Shown piece after piece: positions 59,375 through 64,000 of a DNA stretch of 64,000 nucleotides. Each line of letters starts with the position of its first letter. Within the stretch, counting starts at the first letter, position 1. The stretch lies in NCBI GenBank assembly GCA_026874595.1, contig CM049319.1, forward strand, positions 15,465,601 through 15,529,600, read 5' to 3'. The notes beneath the pieces were generated by a model. The model saw nothing but the letters and a program-made list of their open reading frames with translations. It was not told where the DNA came from and searched no databases. The translations under genes and the position numbers were made by a program. Origin of the DNA: Sipunculus nudus. Lineage: Eukaryota > Annelida > Sipuncula > Golfingiida > Sipunculidae.

Positions 59375-62070
59375 TCATGATTTACAGTTGGACGTTAACC
59401 ATGTGAGCCCCTCGTAAAGACCATCGCCCGTTGTGGCACACGAGGGCTGAACGTACCAATTCCTATCTCTTATTCGTGTAAGTCCTAGCTTCTCTTGAAT
59501 TTCATGTGGTTTCATTGCTGTAAAACAAAAATGCAAATCACTGTTAAGTATGCAGTTATTTTACAAATCTGAGTAACTAAATAATCCAAAAACAGACAAG
59601 AAAAAACCCACATTTTATTTATGATGTTTTGAGAGAAAAAACAAGGGACCCATGGGTCAACTGAAGTTCACCTTGAAGTTAAAATTCTACAATAATATCA
59701 AATGGAGATAAAGTCTGAGAGGAAGAGGTAATATAGGCCATGGATGGTTGATATGATTGTAGATACTGTTGCAAATAATATTTAGTGATCTGACCATGTT
59801 TCCTAATGTTGAAACTGAAGCATGTAGGCAGTTTGTGAACGTAAGATCTATCCTATTACCATGCTCATTGGTTGGCTTTTTGATAAGTTTATAAATTTTA
59901 CTATACATTTACAGTATAACATATATATCTGAATATTTAAATTGAATCACAATTGAGGTGACATGAGAATAATTGTACACCTGTGACAGCAGGGGTGCTG
60001 GCCCAGTGTTGCATCACTAATAAGGTTACCCAGGCAGGGCTGTAGTGACCAAAAGTGGGAGGCCTTGAGATGCAAATGGATACAATAGAGCCTCTGAAAT
60101 AAACTTCAATAACTTGCCTAATTTTTTAGCCTTTTTTTTTTAAATTTCAGAATTTAACAGATCAATAACATATGTGTATCTGCTTTGAAAATTAAATCAA
60201 ATGTACTAACAAGAAAGAAGAAAAACATGCCATGGTCAAAGTTGGGAAAAATTTAAGATATGGACTTTATATTAATGCTAATTACTTAAAAATTTACAAA
60301 ATTCAGACCTAATTTTGGGTATACAAATGAATCTTGATAAAATAAATTTATATATACCTGATAAAGTCTCTAGCTTCAACACTTTTCATATTAAGTGAGT
60401 AAATATGTTTGCATTATATTTAGGCCCATAACTTTTATAAATTAAGTAATACTGACTTAATTTCTAGCATCTACATAGAATCTATATAGGGAAATATTTA
60501 TGGTAAATATGAAGAAAAGCAGATGAGTGGTTTTGATATTAGACAGTCCTGAAGTGTGATAATAGGTTTTTAATGGAAAAATTAGGTTTTTCCATAAATT
60601 TTGAAAGGAATGAATTCGCAGTGACCCAGTTTTAGGTTTGGTAGGAGATCTAGGGGATATCAAACAATGTGCCAAATTTTGGATTTGTAGGTCCAATGGT
60701 TTCAAAACATGCCAGTCTAATGGAAAGACGGACACACGATGGACAATGGTTCACTATTTTGACTCAGATGACTTATAGTCAGCTGAGCTTATAAAAATTT
60801 GTAAAACCATTTTAACATCTATATTATTATTGACTTTTGACCATACATATATTATCCTTGTCACTGTCCAAGTAACTAATGAAGCAAAAAAAAATAAAAA
60901 AAAATAAAGTAAAGAAGCCTGCATAAAAAGCATGGGTAAATAATTTCATAAATATATTTTTGGCTAAGGGTATCATACACAGCTTTTGAAAGAATAGAAT
61001 ACAGTACCAAAAATACACCATGGAAAGCTAGACCAGTTTACCATAAGAAAACAATGAAAAAGTAAATTGACCATTACCATAAATACTCCATGAAAAGCTG
61101 GGTTGACTATTACCATAAATATAGTAGGAATACCTCAGTTTGCCATTACCAAATATACACTGAGAAACCCTTAGCTGACAATATGTGGTATTAAAGTTGG
61201 TGTAAACAGAAGTGATGTTGAACATAGCTTGAACCTCACAGATAACTGACTACAGAACAAAAGACCTTCCATTAATCATTAATTAGAACATGATTTACAA
61301 CTAATCCATGCCCCCATTCACTGTGTCACTCCAGAAGAATCAATTTAAGGATACCTAAAATCTCATGGTTAAGATATGAACTGCCAGCAGCTTAAGGCTT
61401 GGTGGACAACAGGATATTAAATATTTACAATCTTGGTGCCACTTGTGATATAAAAGTCACTCTCATATAAATCAATATGCCATGTTTGAGTGATCTTCAT
61501 GAATATTACTTGCTACAGGGATGTAGTGTGAGTTAACAATGAAGGAATGTCCATCGCTTAATACAGTGGTACCAATTTGTAAGAATTGTTACCCATATTT
61601 ATTTCCCAGGACAATAGTAAATAACACTAACTTATATTTTACTTTAAAATAGTTTATAATACAGTAAAACCTGTGTAATACGGACAACCCCTGAGACTTG
61701 CTAAAAGTGGTCTTAATTCATTGTCTTATTTGACAGATCAGTGTGAATGGACAGAAAAATATACATCTTGCTGTGCTGGTACATGTGAAATCTCTCAACA
61801 TGCACAGTATAAGGCATGCAGAATCTTAGCTTTAAACCTCAAAGGAAGTCCCAAGCCCTTGGTCCACTTACCATCTGGTAAATCTTGTTTGTTAGCGAAT
61901 ATTAAGATGATAGCGTCTCTCATCTCTCGATCATTAATGATGCGATGTAGCTCTTGCCTTGCTTCGTCTATTCTGTCGCGGTCTGCACAGTCAATCACAA
62001 AGATGAGTCCCTGCGTGCCTGTGTAGTAGTGTCGCCACAACGGCCTGATCTTGTCTTGACCTCCTACATC
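59375..62070 (-). CDS. ARF6: ARF6 small GTPase, last two coding exons (partial)
   Basis: Exon 62070-61872 starts [16 protein letters not shown] (Asp63, catalytic Gln67) and runs to NKQDLPD (guanine-specificity motif N122KQD). It ends at donor G|GTAAGT. Exon 59517-59375 completes [43 protein letters not shown] and TGA; CAT is the G5 motif. The two exons give 113 residues that line up with residues 63-175 of 175-aa animal ARF6 with only a few substitutions. The signature [40 protein letters not shown] separates it from ARF1-5. ARF6 cycles at the plasma membrane and recycling endosomes, controlling endocytosis, PIP2 production and cortical actin. Residues 1-62 (myristoylated N-terminus, P-loop, switch I) are not found before 64000, so that exon lies outside, at least 1.9 kb upstream. 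Confidence 0.96.
59640..60789 (-). mobile_element. Family-A hairpin-ended element, reverse copy in ARF6 intron
   Basis: The left end ACAAGGGACCCATGGGTCA is the reverse of the family-A right end. The right end has ACTTATAGTCAGCTGAGCT, the reverse of its left hairpin. The core is a single unit of the ~680-bp repeat seen twice in the 52119-54799 copy (for example CATGCCATGGTCAAAGTTGGG-like at 60227). It is inserted in the last intron of ARF6, 123 bp from the exon acceptor. Confidence 0.75.
61000..61180 (-). repeat. Degenerate ~55-bp minisatellite in ARF6 intron
   Basis: The words ATTACCATAAATA and CCATG(G/A)AAAGCT recur three to four times with a loose ~50-60-bp period. The minus-strand open frame here shows the period as repeated Tyr-Gly-Asn-Gly/Ser, but it is not a gene. 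Confidence 0.55.
61661..61745 (+). repeat. GTGAAACCT dispersed repeat, partial copy
   Basis: Starts ACAGTAAAACCTGTGTAATA and shares AAAAGTGGTCTTAATTCA with the copy at 49692. The right part is missing or too diverged to see. Confidence 0.5.
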
Positions 62071-63578
62071 CTATGTAAAAATTAAACGTGACTTTAGTAT
62101 ACTTGTTAGAGATTTAAATCCTGTGGACAGAAATGGTTTCATAAGGATAATGTAATTTTTTATCAATGAGACTCAATACACTGGAAGAGGGGATATTGAG
62201 TAAAATGTGTGGACAACCTGGTTAGTTATATAATATTACACATATGAAAACATATTTTGGTTTGCAAGTAAGACAAAATTAGAATATGAAAACAGATGTT
62301 GCTATGCACAAGAATGTCCAATTATATGACTGAAAAGACACAATATGCTACCTTCTAACAAAATGAGCATACAGTATGCTGTGTGTATACTTGTATGTAT
62401 ATGTGTGCATTGATCTTACAGCACAAAAGGCACTTTAAATTTGCAAACTGCAGAAAATGAAATGATGAAATGGGTCACCCAGAGTCATATTTAACTTTGA
62501 AAATGGAGCTGGTTACATTAATTTTTATTTTGTGGGGGATTCAAATACAATACTTTCATAATTTAATGAAAAGTGTGAAACAGAAAATCATCCAAAGTGT
62601 ACATGGATGAGCATACCTTATGTGCAAGGGGACAATATTAAAATTCACCATAGTGGAAACTGATTAAAACAACAATTTACATCCAGAACATGAGATTTAC
62701 TGACACATTTATGGAATCAATAACCTGACTTATACTTTGTTCAGCTAAGCAATGATTTCACATTCAATTACGTCAGTCTATCACCATTAAAGGCTGGTTA
62801 TCTACATCAATGTATGATGGATGTACCAAGTGTTGGTTCCCTAATCAAGGATCAATATTGATAAACCTATGTTTTTTTTATAGGAATCAATGATCATGAC
62901 AACAAACATGATAGTAAAGAACCATTTTTATAAAATATTGTCAGTTTTTCCGGTCTTTTATTTATACACAGCAATGGAAAATGAGTTGACCAGCTATCAT
63001 AGAGCTTGCATCTCAAGTCAATCCATTTATACCCAGAAAATCCCTCAAGATGATTCAATCTTTAAGGCACTTTAGGACCAGACAGTAAATCCTAAGGCTA
63101 ACCAATATTTGTCCTAGGTCTATATGTAATGTAATGATATACAGCTGCTGGAAAAATAAATCAAGTAGGTAAATAAGTATGTATGACTTGATTTGTACAA
63201 TGATGATATAACAAATGGATAAAATGACTCTGGGTTCAAACTGTAGAGCCAAACAGATCTAATATAGGACAGCTCTTATATAACACAGGTGACCCATACA
63301 AAACTTCGCTTTTATGGATGCCACAAATTTCAAGGCCAGAGTGAAGATAAAGATGATAACGGGGTACTTAAATATTATGGCAATTATTATTTACAGTAAC
63401 ACTTTGGCAACCTTAGAGGGCATCCTTGCATCTTTCTTTAAAATGCTTCTTTGTAACATAAAACTGCTACCTGAGTTACAGTTGTGTTCCTGGTAGTACT
63501 CATCAACCATTTACAATACATATTTGCAACTCATACCCCCCCCCCCCCCCCCCAGTATATACAAAGGAATTTAGCAGT
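62071..63578 (-). other. ARF6 intron, no recognised feature
   Basis: AT-rich intron upstream of the ARF6 exon at 62070. A search by eye for the ARF P-loop GLDAAGKT on the minus strand found nothing. An 18-base poly-C run occupies 63536-63553. Confidence 0.5.
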
Positions 63579-63852
63579 TTAACCCTTTACTGTTTACAAG
63601 CCACTAAAGAGCACTCAAAATGGGCATCTAGAATGCCATGATATGTATAGATTCTTTCTGGACAAAAATATTGCATATTATTTCTAAGTTTCAATGATTT
63701 TAAATAATATTCAGCAAACCCTCTTAGTGGGAACTTTTGAAAATTTGATAAAGATACAAAAAAAGCTTGAAAAGTTATGGCTGTTAGTGTAAATATAAAT
63801 AGTGTCAGAAATTGTTGGAAATCTAAAATAAATGTAAACAGTAAAGGGTTAA
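63579..63852. mobile_element. piggyBac-like MITE with TTAA target duplication
   Basis: A 266-bp element (63583-63848) has perfect 16-bp terminal inverted repeats, CCCTTTACTGTTTACA at the left and TGTAAACAGTAAAGGG at the right. It is flanked on both sides by TTAA (63579-63582 and 63849-63852). TTAA duplication and ends beginning CCC are the hallmarks of the piggyBac superfamily. The interior has no coding capacity, so it would be mobilised only by a transposase elsewhere. It lies in the ARF6 intron. Confidence 0.85.
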
Positions 63853-64000
63853 TAACTTCCCTGGGAGTTGCTTTTACCAGATAAACACAATGGTTGGGAT
63901 AAGTAATTGGGATACATTACTGTAAATAATAACAACTATCCCCAAAGTGCAACCTGTGGCAGTGCTGCCATTCTGTGTTTCACAAGAAAGTATAGAATCT

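Noticed and set aside
1-64000. CRISPR array, bacterial operon or prophage
   Set aside because: Direct repeats here are satellites without unique spacers, and all real genes are intron-containing animal genes.

Overview
This is animal nuclear DNA: AT-rich, intron-dense and heavily loaded with repeats. The repeat style (hairpin-ended non-autonomous elements carrying GTCCGTC-type stretches and internal satellites, a 5'-truncated LINE, tRNA-derived SINEs, pentanucleotide and poly-C tracts) together with conserved animal genes suggests a lophotrochozoan, most likely a bivalve mollusc. That assignment rests on my memory of such repeats and was not tested by any search.

Four protein-coding genes can be read by joining exons at GT-AG sites. 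(1) 3501-3648, minus: first coding exon of a probable adenylate-kinase-type enzyme with an acylatable N-terminus; the rest lies off the left edge. (2) 11025-26354, plus: V-type H+-ATPase subunit C, complete in 12 coding exons (384 aa). (3) 31490-41305, minus: dynein axonemal assembly factor 1 (DNAAF1/LRRC50), complete in 14 coding exons (662 aa), with a likely 5' non-coding exon ending at 45631. (4) 59375-62070, minus: last two coding exons of ARF6 (residues 63-175); the N-terminal exon lies off the right edge.

Layout: 1-3500 repeats and AT-rich intron of gene 1; 3900-5400 tandem and low-complexity repeats; 5830-7395 a GC-richer block of unknown role, followed by a LINE with clear 13-bp target-site duplications (7396-9267); 9268-10190 the probable promoter and 5' exon of the V-ATPase gene, with two CLEAR-like E-boxes; 11-26.4 kb the V-ATPase gene, whose third coding intron carries a 5.4-kb nest of hairpin-ended elements; 26.4-31.5 kb the region between convergent gene ends; 31.5-45.7 kb DNAAF1; 45.74-45.81 kb its promoter with an X-box next to a forkhead palindrome; 46-59.4 kb non-coding; 59.4-64 kb ARF6 and a TTAA-flanked MITE.

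The genes are unrelated in pathway and form no operon. The most interesting signals are regulatory grammar that fits each gene's job (CLEAR-like sites at a V-ATPase gene, RFX plus FOX sites at a cilia gene) and a set of hairpin-ended, satellite-bearing elements that share a common plan and are nested inside one another.
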